From Chloroflexota bacterium (GTDB lineage Bacteria; Chloroflexota; Limnocylindria; P2-11E): a stretch of 64,000 nt of DNA. Where the stretch lies: NCBI GenBank assembly GCA_027310565.1, contig DAIDAP010000015.1:1-64000 (forward strand), read 5' to 3'. Both the position numbers and the translations under genes were made by a program. Shown here piece by piece: positions 1-7,893 of this stretch (positions are counted from its first letter, which is position 1; each line of letters begins with the position of its first letter). The notes beneath the pieces were generated by a model. That model made no database searches. It saw nothing but the letters and a program-made list of their open reading frames with translations, and was not told the origin of the DNA.

Positions 1-102
1 CTGCGCCTTGATCCGTGCGGAAGGGTACGCGTGCCGACCTCTGCTATCCGTGGCTCCGCTCACTGGACGGTTTGAGGTCCCGAGCGTCAGCGAGGGACTT
101 CG
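1..102. other. Window edge, no gene seen
   Basis: I see no convincing reading frame, RNA or hairpin here. It is the flank of the first MITE-like element and probably spacer downstream of the minus-strand gene that ends at 279. Confidence 0.4.
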
Positions 103-103
103 C

Positions 104-281
104 TAGTGTCGCGCGCCGGAAACCTTGACGATGCATCGGCCCGGACGGCCGAGGCCACGGAGCCGAGGAGGACGCACCGGAGCGTATCCGCGGATACGTG
201 AGGAGCGCCCGGACGAAGGCGACACCGGCATCGGCCGTCTGGGCCGATGAGGCGGCAAGGGATTCCCGGCGCGCGACACTA
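104..281. mobile_element. MITE-like element, copy 1
   Basis: A roughly 178-bp element with near-perfect terminal inverted repeats: the left end reads TAGTGTCGCGCGCCGG and the right end CCGGCGCGCGACACTA. It is flanked on both sides by CTAG (103-106 and 279-282), consistent with either a CTAG (IS5-like, YTAG) or a TA (IS630-like) target duplication. The interior has no plausible gene but contains palindromes (GTATCCGCGGATAC near 210, and an ATCGGCC/GGCCGAT hairpin near 231-251). A second copy lies in inverted orientation at 10341-10519. The right-hand CTAG supplies the TAG stop of the minus-strand gene 279-770. No transposase is present in the window, so it would be mobilised in trans. The transposase family is inferred only from the target site. 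Confidence 0.85.
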
Positions 282-770
282 GTGCGTGCTGCGGTGGTCC
301 CTGTCCGGGGCGGCGGGCAGCTCCTCGTCCGCGATGAGCCGCGACGCGAAGCGCTGCGCGACCAGCGTGAGCGCGGCCGTCAACGCCGACGAGACGGCCT
401 CGAGCGCGGCCCGCTGCCACCGGGGTCCCGCGCCGGCCTCGCCCATCTCGTGCCGCAGCGCCTCGTGGAAGCGTTTCCGCGCGGCGCCGCTGAGGCGCCC
501 GGCGCGCCCGCCGAGGCTGTTGATGATCGTCGCGAGGTCGGCCTCGGAGGGCCGCGGCGAGCGCGCGGAGAGCCTGCGCAGCACGCCGACGACGGCGACG
601 GCCGCCGTCGAGCCGACCGCGCCGAAGACGGCGATCGGATTGCGCCGCACCAGCCGGCGCGGGTCGACGTCCTCGCGCAGGCGCCCCTCGAGCGCGCGGA
701 TGTCCGCGTCGATCCGCGCACGGAGCTCGGCTAGCTCGCGTTCCGTCCGAGCAGACGCGCTTTCGCCCAC
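279..770 (-). CDS. DUF3618-like membrane-associated protein
   Basis: A 163-residue protein. The N-terminal third is a charged helix beginning GESASARTERELAEL, the pattern of DUF3618 proteins. It is followed by one hydrophobic segment (IAVFGAVGSTAAVAVVG, about residues 50-66) and a helical tail. The GTG start at 770 has an AGGAG ribosome site about 8 bases upstream and overlaps the end of the Holin-X gene by 40 bases, so the two are one operon. DUF3618 and Holin-X genes are often paired in Actinomycetota and Chloroflexota; their function is unknown but probably concerns the cell envelope. The stop codon TAG coincides with the end of the MITE at 281. Confidence 0.75.
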   Translation of the reverse strand: MGESASARTERELAELRARIDADIRALEGRLREDVDPRRLVRRNPIAVFGAVGSTAAVAVVGVLRRLSARSPRPSEADLATIINSLGGRAGRLSGAARKRFHEALRHEMGEAGAGPRWQRAALEAVSSALTAALTLVAQRFASRLIADEELPAAPDRDHRSTH

Positions 771-1123
771 CTCACGGTCTCCTTCACAGAGTTGATGGTG
801 CGGGTCGGTCCGTGCAGCTCGAGGCGCCGGTAGGCGCGCCAGGCGCTGAGCGCCGCGCCGGCGAGGAAGAGGACGAGCACGACGAGCGCCGCCGCCCAGA
901 GCGGGAGCAGCAGCGCGATGAGCGCGATGACCAGGACGGTGAGCGCCACGAGCACGCCGAGCGCGAACGCGAGCGCGATGGCGAACCACAGCGCCGCGCG
1001 CAGGTTCGCGCGCACGATCTCCGCGATCTCCTGGCGCGGCAGCTCGAGCTGCTTGCGGACGTAGGTCCGGACGTTCTCGCGCAGCCGTCCGAGGAGGGTC
1101 CGGTACCCGGGTCTTTCGTACAC
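731..1123 (-). CDS. Holin-X family (phage holin superfamily III) membrane protein
   Basis: A 130-residue protein with a basic amphipathic N-terminus (about 40 residues, YVRKQLELPRQEIAEI region) and two adjacent hydrophobic helices at about residues 50-100. It ends in a basic tail. This is the layout of the actinobacterial Holin-X family, which is chromosomal and not tied to a prophage. The GTG start at 1123 is chosen because a TAGATT hexamer at 1131-1136 ends 8 bases upstream, predicting a leaderless transcript. It is divergent from ppdK. Function is unknown; the family name reflects resemblance to holins only. Confidence 0.75.
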   Translation of the reverse strand: MYERPGYRTLLGRLRENVRTYVRKQLELPRQEIAEIVRANLRAALWFAIALAFALGVLVALTVLVIALIALLLPLWAAALVVLVLFLAGAALSAWRAYRRLELHGPTRTINSVKETVRWAKARLLGRNAS

Positions 1124-1130
1124 ACGGCGG

Positions 1131-1136
1131 AATCTA
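1131..1136 (-). promoter_or_regulatory. Predicted -10 (TAGATT) for Holin-X gene
   Basis: On the minus strand TAGATT ends 8 bases before the GTG at 1123, so transcription would begin at or next to the start codon. It follows the same rule as other predicted promoters in this window. Confidence 0.5.
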
Positions 1137-1207
1137 CCCGTTCGCGCCCGCGGCGTCCGCGCGCGGGAATCTGCCAAACTGGACCGGTCCCAAGGGGAGG
1201 TGCGCCG

Positions 1208-3949
1208 ATGCCCGCTCGCCGCCGTTCCGCCACGACCGCGAAGAAGAAGACTCCATCGCGCAAGAAGTGGGTCTACCTCTTCGCGAGCGGAAAGGCGGAG
1301 GGCAACGCCGGGATGCGCGCGCTCCTCGGCGGGAAGGGCGCGGGCCTCGCGGAGATGACCAACGCGGGGCTCCCCGTGCCGCCCGGCTTCACCATCACGA
1401 CCGAGGCCTGCAACGCCTACTTCGCGGCCGATCGGAAGCTTCCCGCCGGGCTGTGGGAACAGACCCAGAGGGCGCTCGCCCTCGTGGAGAAGGCCGCGGG
1501 GAAGACGTTCGGCGACGCGAGGAGCCCGCTGCTCGTGTCGGTGCGCTCCGGCGCGGCGATGTCGATGCCCGGGATGATGGACACCGTCCTCAACCTCGGT
1601 CTGAACGAGGCGACGCGCGAGGGGCTCGAGAAGCTCACGAAGAACCCGCGGTTCGCGTGGGACGCGTACCGCCGGTTCATCTCGATGTTCGGCCGGATCG
1701 TGCTCGGGATCCCCGGTGAGCGGTTCGAGGGGGCCCTCGAGGCGAAGAAGCGGCGGACCGGGGCCTCGACGGACGCGGAGCTCACGCCGCAGGCGCTGCG
1801 CGAACTCGTGACCGAGTACCGCGGCATCGTCAAGCGCGAGACGAAGAGCGACTTCCCGACCGAGCCCCGCGAGCAGCTGCGCCTCGCGATCGAGGCGGTG
1901 TTCGGCTCGTGGTTCGGCAGGCGAGCCGTCGACTACCGCAACGCGTTCAAGATCCGCCACGACCTCGGCACCGCGGTCAGCGTCGTGACCATGGTGTTCG
2001 GGAACATGGGCGATGACTCGGGGACGGGCGTCGCGTTCACGCGCGACCCGAGCACCGGCGCGAAGGAGCTCTACGGCGAGTACCTCACCAACGCGCAGGG
2101 CGAGGACGTCGTCGCGGGCATCCGGACACCGAAGCGGATCTCGCGGATGCGCGAGGAGCTGCCGAAGGTCTACGCGCAGTTCGAGAAGATCGCGCAGCGC
2201 CTCGAGAAGCACTACCGGGACGCCCAGGACCTCGAGTTCACCATCGAGAAGGGAAAGCTCTACATGCTCCAGACGCGCGGCGCGAAGCGCACCGCGCGCG
2301 CCGCGGTGAAGATCGCCACCGACATGGTGCGCGAGGGGCTCATCACCAGGGACGAGGCCCTCCGCCGTGTCGATCCCGCGCAGGTCGAGCAGCTCCTGCT
2401 GCCGCGCTTCGACGAGAGGGAGGTGGAGAAGGCCCGCGCGGGCGGGCGCTACCTCACGAAGGGCCTGAACGCGTCGCCCGGCGCGGCGACCGGTCGCGCC
2501 GTCTTCGACGCGGACCGCGCCGTCGAGCTCAAGGGCGCCAAGCAGCTCGTCGTGCTGGTGCGGCCCGAGACGAGCCCGGACGACTTCCACGGCATGGTCG
2601 CTGCGACGGGCATCCTCACCGCGCGCGGCGGATCGACCTCGCACGCCGCGGTCGTGGCGCGCGGGCTCGGGCTGCCGTGCGTGTCGGGCGCCGCGGCGCT
2701 CGACATCGACCTCGCCCGTCGCGAGATGCGCGTGGGCGGCAGGGTCATCAGGGAGGGCGATGCGATCTCCATCGACGGCACCACCGGCGAGGTGTTCGCC
2801 GGCGAGCTGCCGACGATCCTCCCGAACTTCAAGGCCGAGAGGGAGCTCATCGAGCTGCTCTCGTGGGCCGACAAGCGCCGCCGCCTCGGCGTCTGGGTGA
2901 ACGCGGACACGCCGGAGGAGTGCCGGCTCGCGCGCGAGCTGGGCGCCGAGGGCGTCGGTCTCGCGCGCACCGAGCACATGTTCCGGCAGGCGGAGCGCCT
3001 GCCGATCGTCCAGGACATGATCATGGCGGAGGACACCGAGGGCCGGAAGGAGGCGCTCGCGAAGCTCCTGCCGTTCCAGCAGGGCGACTTCCGCGAGATG
3101 TTCACCGCGATGGACGGTCTGCCGGTCGTCATCCGGCTCATCGACCCGCCGCTGCACGAGTTCCTCCGCGAGTACGCCGACCTCGACATCGAGATCGCCG
3201 TGGACAGGGCGCTCGGCAGGGACGGCGCGCAGCTCGCGCGGAAGGAGCGGATCTGGAAGCGGCTCGAGCAGATCGAGGAGGACAACCCGATGCTCGGGCT
3301 CCGCGGCTGCCGGCTGCTGCTCATGTTCCCGGAGATCCTCGAGATGCAGATCCGCGCGATCCTCGGCGCGGCCATCGACGTGTCGGCCCGGGGCGTCAAG
3401 GCGAAGCCCGAGATCATGATGCCGCTCGTCGGGACGATGGGGGAGCTCGACCGGCTCCAGGCGCAGGTCGTCGAGGTCGCCGAAGCGGTGTTCAAGGAGC
3501 GCGGCAAGCGGGTGCCGTACAAGTTCGGGACGATGATCGAGATCCCGCGCGCCTGCCTCATCTCCGACGAGATCGCCACGAAGGCGGAGTTCTTCTCGTT
3601 CGGCACGAACGACCTCACCCAGACGATCCTCGGCATCTCCCGGGACGACGCGCAGAAGTCGTTCCTCACCCAGTACGTCGAGAAGAAGATCATGCCGACC
3701 GACCCGTTCCAGGTGCTGGACCGCGAGGGCGTCGGCGAGATGATGCGCATCTCCATCCAGAAGGGCCGGAAGACGCGGCCGGACCTCAAGATCGGCATCT
3801 GCGGCGAGCACGGAGGCGACCCGTCGTCGATCGAGTTCTGCCACCAGGCCGGGCTCACGTACGTATCGCCCTCGACCTACCGCGTGCCGGTGGCGCGGCT
3901 CGCCGCGGCTCAGGCGGCGCTCTCCGGTGCGGGGGAGCGCGACCGCTGA
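1208..3949 (+). CDS. ppdK: Pyruvate, phosphate dikinase
   Basis: Interconverts pyruvate, ATP and phosphate with PEP, AMP and pyrophosphate in the cytoplasm. The 913-residue protein has the full family architecture. The N-terminal ATP-grasp domain has GGKGAGLAEM near residue 40. The swivelling phosphohistidine domain has TARGGSTSHAAVVARG, with the catalytic His near residue 479. The C-terminal PEP-binding barrel has GICGEHGGDP, with the catalytic Cys near residue 865. The ATG at 1208 is preceded by a strong AAGGGGAGG ribosome site 7 bases upstream; a basic, threonine-rich leader of about 20 residues precedes the conserved domain. A frame open further upstream to 812 is not needed. Normal length for the family. 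Confidence 0.97.
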   Translation: MPARRRSATTAKKKTPSRKKWVYLFASGKAEGNAGMRALLGGKGAGLAEMTNAGLPVPPGFTITTEACNAYFAADRKLPAGLWEQTQRALALVEKAAGKTFGDARSPLLVSVRSGAAMSMPGMMDTVLNLGLNEATREGLEKLTKNPRFAWDAYRRFISMFGRIVLGIPGERFEGALEAKKRRTGASTDAELTPQALRELVTEYRGIVKRETKSDFPTEPREQLRLAIEAVFGSWFGRRAVDYRNAFKIRHDLGTAVSVVTMVFGNMGDDSGTGVAFTRDPSTGAKELYGEYLTNAQGEDVVAGIRTPKRISRMREELPKVYAQFEKIAQRLEKHYRDAQDLEFTIEKGKLYMLQTRGAKRTARAAVKIATDMVREGLITRDEALRRVDPAQVEQLLLPRFDEREVEKARAGGRYLTKGLNASPGAATGRAVFDADRAVELKGAKQLVVLVRPETSPDDFHGMVAATGILTARGGSTSHAAVVARGLGLPCVSGAAALDIDLARREMRVGGRVIREGDAISIDGTTGEVFAGELPTILPNFKAERELIELLSWADKRRRLGVWVNADTPEECRLARELGAEGVGLARTEHMFRQAERLPIVQDMIMAEDTEGRKEALAKLLPFQQGDFREMFTAMDGLPVVIRLIDPPLHEFLREYADLDIEIAVDRALGRDGAQLARKERIWKRLEQIEEDNPMLGLRGCRLLLMFPEILEMQIRAILGAAIDVSARGVKAKPEIMMPLVGTMGELDRLQAQVVEVAEAVFKERGKRVPYKFGTMIEIPRACLISDEIATKAEFFSFGTNDLTQTILGISRDDAQKSFLTQYVEKKIMPTDPFQVLDREGVGEMMRISIQKGRKTRPDLKIGICGEHGGDPSSIEFCHQAGLTYVSPSTYRVPVARLAAAQAALSGAGERDR

Positions 3950-3951
3950 CG

Positions 3952-4362
3952 GTGGAGGGGCCGACCGCGGGCGTGATCCTCCTCCACGCCCGGTGGGGAC
4001 TGAGCGCCGACGTGCTCGCGCGCGCCGACCGCCTGCGCGCCGGCGGCTACACGGTGGTCACGCCCGACCTGTTCGGCGGCCGCGTCGTCGCGACGATCGA
4101 GGACACCACGAAGGTCCTGCCGCCGGTGCTCTCGCACTACCCCGAGCTCGACGAGCTCGAGGATCTCGGCGCGACGCGGATGGCCGAGCGCGAGCTCCGG
4201 GCGGCGGGGACCGACGTCCGTGTGGAGCCCTATCCGATGACGAAGCACTGGTTCGACGAGCCGTCGCGGCCCGAGTACGACGCCGCGGCGAGCGCGCTCG
4301 CGTGGGAACGCACGGACGCGTTCCTGCGCGGGCACCTCGGCGCCCCTCGACCGTCCCGGTAG
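3952..4362 (+). CDS. Internally deleted dienelactone hydrolase-like protein, probably inactive
   Basis: 136 residues against roughly 230 for the family. The N-terminal part (GVILLHARWGLSADVLARAD, then VVTPDLFGGR) and the C-terminal part (ELRAAGTDV, then PMTKHWF, then DAFLRGHL) match dienelactone hydrolases. The middle is missing, including the G-x-C-x-G nucleophile elbow, so the Cys of the Cys-Asp-His triad is absent while the His region remains. The join is in frame, so it may still make a stable fragment. GTG at 3952 lies 2 bases after the ppdK stop; an in-frame CTG at 3946 forms a CTGA overlap with that stop. Best read as a decaying gene in the ppdK transcript. Confidence 0.6.
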   Translation: MEGPTAGVILLHARWGLSADVLARADRLRAGGYTVVTPDLFGGRVVATIEDTTKVLPPVLSHYPELDELEDLGATRMAERELRAAGTDVRVEPYPMTKHWFDEPSRPEYDAAASALAWERTDAFLRGHLGAPRPSR

Positions 4363-4365
4363 GCT
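4360..4365 (+). promoter_or_regulatory. Predicted -10 (TAGGCT) for dgt
   Basis: TAGGCT ends 8 bases before the dgt ATG at 4373 and overlaps the TAG stop of the preceding gene. No Shine-Dalgarno sequence is visible between them, consistent with a leaderless mRNA. Confidence 0.45.
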
Positions 4366-4372
4366 TACCGCC

Positions 4373-5458
4373 ATGGCGACCGGCGTCGAGCGCGAGGCGA
4401 GGCTCAGCCGCACGAAGAGCGTCGCGTCGCTGCGCATCCGCGAGCGCGCCGAGGAGCTCGAGGCGTCGAGCCTCGCGCCGTACGCCACGCGGAGCGCCGC
4501 CGCGATCCGCGCGCGGCCCGAGGAGCCGTCGCCCACGCGGACGGCCTTCGCGCTCGACCGCGACCGTATCGTCCACAGCAAGGCGTTCCGGCGGACGAAG
4601 CACAAGACGCAGGTGTTCCTCGCCCCCGTCGGCGACCACTACCGCACGCGCCTCACGCACATCCTCGAGGTGGGCCAGATCGGCCGCTCCATCGCGCGCG
4701 CGCTGCGGCTCAACGAGGATCTCGTGGAGGCGATGGCCCTCGGGCACGACATCGGGCACACGCCGTTCGGGCACATCGGCGAGGAGCTGCTGGCGAAGTT
4801 CCTCCCCGAGGGCTTCCGCCATAACGCGCAGAGCGTGCGCATCGCCGAGAGGCTCGAGAAGAGCGGGCAGGGGCTGAACCTCACCGCGCAGACGCTCGAT
4901 GGGATCCTCAAGCACAGCGCGCCGACGGAGGGCGGCGTCGAGACGGCCGCGTGGGGCGAGCCGGAGACCCCCGAGGGCTGGGCCGTGCGCTACGCCGACA
5001 AGATCGCGTACCTGCACCACGACATCGACGACGCGATGCGGGCCGGGATCATCGCCGAGGCGGACCTGCCGATCGAGGTGCGCGTCGCGCTCGGGCGCGA
5101 CCGCGCCGAGCGTCTCGACACGATGATCTACGACGTCATCGTCGCCTCGTACGGGAAGCCGGTCGCGACGATGAGCGAGGAGGTGCTCGAGGCCACGAAC
5201 GCCCTGCGCGCGTTCATGTTCGAGAACGTCTACCTCGCCGGTCCGGCGAAGACCGAGGACGAGAAGGCCCAGGGCGTCCTCTGGGACCTCCTCGAGCACT
5301 TCGAGCGCCGGCCCGAGCGCATGCCGCAGGAGCACCAGCGCATCGCCGAGCGCGAGGGGGTCAAGCGCGCGGTCGCGGACTACATCGCCGGCATGACCGA
5401 CCGCTACGCGCTCGACACGTACACCGCGCTCTTCATCCCCGCCGCCTGGCGGATCTGA
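4373..5458 (+). CDS. dgt: dGTPase-like HD-domain triphosphohydrolase
   Basis: Cytoplasmic HD-superfamily enzyme that removes triphosphate from dNTPs, classically dGTP. The 361-residue protein carries the metal-binding set. These are a His in RTRLTHILEV, the His-Asp pair in LGHDIGHTPFGH, and an Asp in YADKIAYLHHD. It belongs to the type 2 (shorter) dGTPase-like group. The gene lies upstream of dnaG and rpoD, an arrangement common in high-GC Gram-positive lineages. Its TGA stop (5456-5458) overlaps a CTG that appears to begin the next gene. Confidence 0.93.
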   Translation: MATGVEREARLSRTKSVASLRIRERAEELEASSLAPYATRSAAAIRARPEEPSPTRTAFALDRDRIVHSKAFRRTKHKTQVFLAPVGDHYRTRLTHILEVGQIGRSIARALRLNEDLVEAMALGHDIGHTPFGHIGEELLAKFLPEGFRHNAQSVRIAERLEKSGQGLNLTAQTLDGILKHSAPTEGGVETAAWGEPETPEGWAVRYADKIAYLHHDIDDAMRAGIIAEADLPIEVRVALGRDRAERLDTMIYDVIVASYGKPVATMSEEVLEATNALRAFMFENVYLAGPAKTEDEKAQGVLWDLLEHFERRPERMPQEHQRIAEREGVKRAVADYIAGMTDRYALDTYTALFIPAAWRI

Positions 5459-5775
5459 TCCCCTTCCGTGCAGCATCACGTACAGTTGCGCACGCGAGGA
5501 CGCTACCGCTGACCGAAGCGCGCAAGGGTCTGCCGAACATCGTCGATGAGGTGTCCGGGACGCGGGAGCACATCGTCATCACGAAGCGCGGCCGACCGGA
5601 GGCGGTCGTGATGTCCGTGGACGAGCTCGAGAGCTGGCAGGAGACGCTCGAGATCATGGCCGACAAGAGGGCCATGGCGGCGATCGCTCGTGCGGAGCGC
5701 GACGTCGAGGAACGGCGTGTCCGGAGCTGGGACGAGGTCAGATCGCGGGTGCGCAAGAGGCGCGGGTCTGCCTAG
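5455..5775 (+). CDS. Phd/YefM-type antitoxin (start codon uncertain)
   Basis: Antitoxin with the Phd/YefM signature: LPLTEARKGLPNIVDEV, HIVITKRGRPEAVVMSVDEL, then a charged helical tail that would bind the toxin. Homology places the N-terminus near 5490-5506, but no ATG, GTG or TTG exists there in frame. The candidates are CTG at 5455 (sharing CTGA with the dgt stop, 106 residues) and ACG at 5500 (one transition from ATG, 91 residues). The first canonical start, GTG 5551, would delete the conserved N-terminal strand. It overlaps the downstream toxin gene, as usual for these pairs, and probably autoregulates. Confidence 0.75.
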   Translation: MIPFRAASRTVAHARTLPLTEARKGLPNIVDEVSGTREHIVITKRGRPEAVVMSVDELESWQETLEIMADKRAMAAIARAERDVEERRVRSWDEVRSRVRKRRGSA

Positions 5776-6019
5776 GGTCCTCCTCGCCCGGGAGGCCGAG
5801 AGGGACCGCGACCGCCTTCCAGAGATCTATCGGCGCGCGGTCGATGACGCGATCGGAAGCCTGGCCGGCGATGCGCCGAGAGGGAAGGCATTGAAGGGAG
5901 GACTCGCGCATCTGCGCTCGCTCCATGTGGGCGTCTATCGGATCATCCATCGCTTCCGTCCGGGCGCGAACACCGTCGTCGTGGAGACCGTTCGGCACCG
6001 GAGCGAGGCCTACCGCTGA
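5717..6019 (+). CDS. RelE/ParE-family toxin
   Basis: Type II toxin fold. The recognisable domain runs from RVLLAREAERDRDRLPEIY through KALKGGLAHLRSLHVG to VYRIIHRF and ends HRSEAYR. Family length (about 85 residues) fits a start near CTG 5768, eight bases before the end of the antitoxin stop. The canonical in-frame starts GTG 5717 and GTG 5690 give 100 and 109 residues with extra unconserved N-termini. RelE proteins cut mRNA on the ribosome and ParE proteins poison gyrase; sequence alone does not decide which applies. Its TGA shares one base with the dnaG ATG (TGATG), so this module is translationally coupled to primase. Confidence 0.75.
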   Translation: MSGAGTRSDRGCARGAGLPRVLLAREAERDRDRLPEIYRRAVDDAIGSLAGDAPRGKALKGGLAHLRSLHVGVYRIIHRFRPGANTVVVETVRHRSEAYR

Positions 6020-7893
6020 TGCCCGGTGACTTCGACCTCGTCAAGGAGCGCATCGACATCGTCGCGCTCGTCGGCGAGAAGGTCGCGCTGAAGAGGGCCG
6101 GACGGGCGTACAAGGGCCTCTGCCCGTTCCACGCCGAGAAGACGCCGTCCTTCACCGTCGATCCCGACCGCCGCACCTACCACTGCTTCGGTTGCGGGGA
6201 GCAGGGCGACTGCTTCACCTGGCTCGAGAAGACCGAGGGGCTCGAGGCGATCGAGGCGCTCAAGGTGCTCGCCGAGCGCGCCGGCGTCGAGCTCACCACG
6301 CGGCGCCCGCCCGCGGAGCGCGAACGCGAGACGCGCCTGCTGCAGGTCGCCGACACCGCGCGGTTCTACTACCGCCAGGCGCTCAAGGGCACCGAGCGCG
6401 GGAACGCCGCGGCCGCGTACCTCGCGAAGCGCGGCATCACCCCGGAGACGATCGAGCGGTTCGGGCTCGGCTACGCGCCCGACCTGCGCGACGGGTTGCT
6501 CCTGTACCTGAAGAAGAAGGGCTTCACCGAGGAGGAGGGCGTCGCGGCCGGCGTGCTCCTCCAGACCGAGCGCGGCACCGTCGACCGCTTCCGCGACCGG
6601 CTCATGGTGCCGATCAACGACGCGCGCGGCCGCGCCATCTCGTTCGGCGGCCGCGCGATGCGCGCCGACCAGCCCGGTCCGAAGTACATGAACACGCCGA
6701 ACACGCTCCTCTTCAACAAGAGCGCGACGCTCTACGCGCTCGACGCCGCGCGGCCCGGGATCCGCGCGGCCGGCGCGGCGGTCATCGTCGAGGGGTACTT
6801 CGACGCCATCGCCTGCCACCAGGCGGGGTTCGGCAACGTCGTCGCCTCGATGGGCACCGCGCTCACCGAGCAGCAGTACCGCATCCTCGACAACCTGAAG
6901 GCCGAGCGCGCGATCGTGGCGTTCGACGGGGACGCCGCCGGCCAGCGCTCCGCCGAGAGCCGCGGACGGGAGCTGCTCCAGGCCGTGCAGCGCCACCGGC
7001 AGGCGGCGCTGCGGAGCGGCGGGCGCGTGGAGACCCGCACCGGCCTCGGCATGTACGTGACGGTGCTGCCGGAGAACACCGATCCGGACGACCTGGCGCG
7101 CGAGGACCCGCGGCGGCTCCGCGCGCTCCTCGACGGCGCCGAGGAGCTGGTCACCTTCGTCATCGAGCGCATCCGCGACCGCTGGAAGGGGCGCCTGGCC
7201 GACCCGGAGGCGCGCCTGCGTTTCCTGGACGACGCGCTCTCCGTGATCCGCGAGGAGCCCGAGACCGTGCGGCGCGAGATGTACCTCACGACCGTCGCGA
7301 ACACGGCGGGCGTCGATCCCGCCTTCCTGCGCCAGCGCCTCGAGCGGCTGCCCGGCGCGCCGCCGGCGCCGCGGGCGGCCCCGACGGGCGCGGGCGGGTC
7401 CGAAGCCGCCCGGACGGCGTCCGGAACGGGCGCGGCGGTGAAACAAACGCCTACCGTGGAGCGTTACCTCATGGCACTATTGACGAGATTCCCGGAGGAA
7501 GCGGCGCGCGTCGATCTCGTTCCAGAGGACTTCGCCACCCCCGAGCTGCGGGCGCTCTTCGAGCACCTGCAGGCGGGCAAGGGACCCAGCACCGATCTGC
7601 CGGCTGAGCTGGCCGCCGTCGCCGCGGCCGTTGGCGCATCAGCGCCCGACATGGCAGACGATGTGGCTCCCGGGCGGGCGATCGAGATCGCCGCGCTGAG
7701 CCTGCGGGAACAGAACCTGCGACGCCGGCTGGATGAGGTGCGAGCCGATCTCGCCGCCCAGGCGGTCGACGACGTGGGAGCGCTCGACGCGGAGGTGACG
7801 CGGCTCGTGACCGAGCTGGGGGACCTCATGCGGCGCCGCGAGCGCCGGACGGTGCTGCAGAGCCAGACGGAGCGGGAAGAAGAGAGCGAATGA
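6019..7893 (+). CDS. dnaG: DNA primase
   Basis: Synthesises RNA primers for replication. The 624-residue protein starts with the CHC2 zinc finger (C35, H38, C56, C59, in [11 protein letters not shown] and [12 protein letters not shown]). The primase core follows. The TOPRIM domain has EGYFD near residue 258 and FDGDAAG near 302. A Pro/Ala-rich linker (about 455-480) leads to the helical helicase-binding C-terminal domain. The ATG overlaps the toxin stop by one base. The stop overlaps the rpoD start (ATGA), so primase and primary sigma factor are made from one message, as in the classic macromolecular synthesis operon. Confidence 0.97.
   Translation: MPGDFDLVKERIDIVALVGEKVALKRAGRAYKGLCPFHAEKTPSFTVDPDRRTYHCFGCGEQGDCFTWLEKTEGLEAIEALKVLAERAGVELTTRRPPAERERETRLLQVADTARFYYRQALKGTERGNAAAAYLAKRGITPETIERFGLGYAPDLRDGLLLYLKKKGFTEEEGVAAGVLLQTERGTVDRFRDRLMVPINDARGRAISFGGRAMRADQPGPKYMNTPNTLLFNKSATLYALDAARPGIRAAGAAVIVEGYFDAIACHQAGFGNVVASMGTALTEQQYRILDNLKAERAIVAFDGDAAGQRSAESRGRELLQAVQRHRQAALRSGGRVETRTGLGMYVTVLPENTDPDDLAREDPRRLRALLDGAEELVTFVIERIRDRWKGRLADPEARLRFLDDALSVIREEPETVRREMYLTTVANTAGVDPAFLRQRLERLPGAPPAPRAAPTGAGGSEAARTASGTGAAVKQTPTVERYLMALLTRFPEEAARVDLVPEDFATPELRALFEHLQAGKGPSTDLPAELAAVAAAVGASAPDMADDVAPGRAIEIAALSLREQNLRRRLDEVRADLAAQAVDDVGALDAEVTRLVTELGDLMRRRERRTVLQSQTEREEESE

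Noticed and set aside
1..1123. Holin gene as evidence for a prophage
   Set aside because: No capsid, terminase, portal, lysin or integrase genes; Holin-X proteins are chromosomal in high-GC bacteria.
731..3844. A 1037-codon minus-strand open frame opposite ppdK
   Set aside because: Antisense shadow of a G+C-rich gene; His/Leu/Arg/Val-rich translation without domains. Only its last 130 codons (Holin-X) are real.
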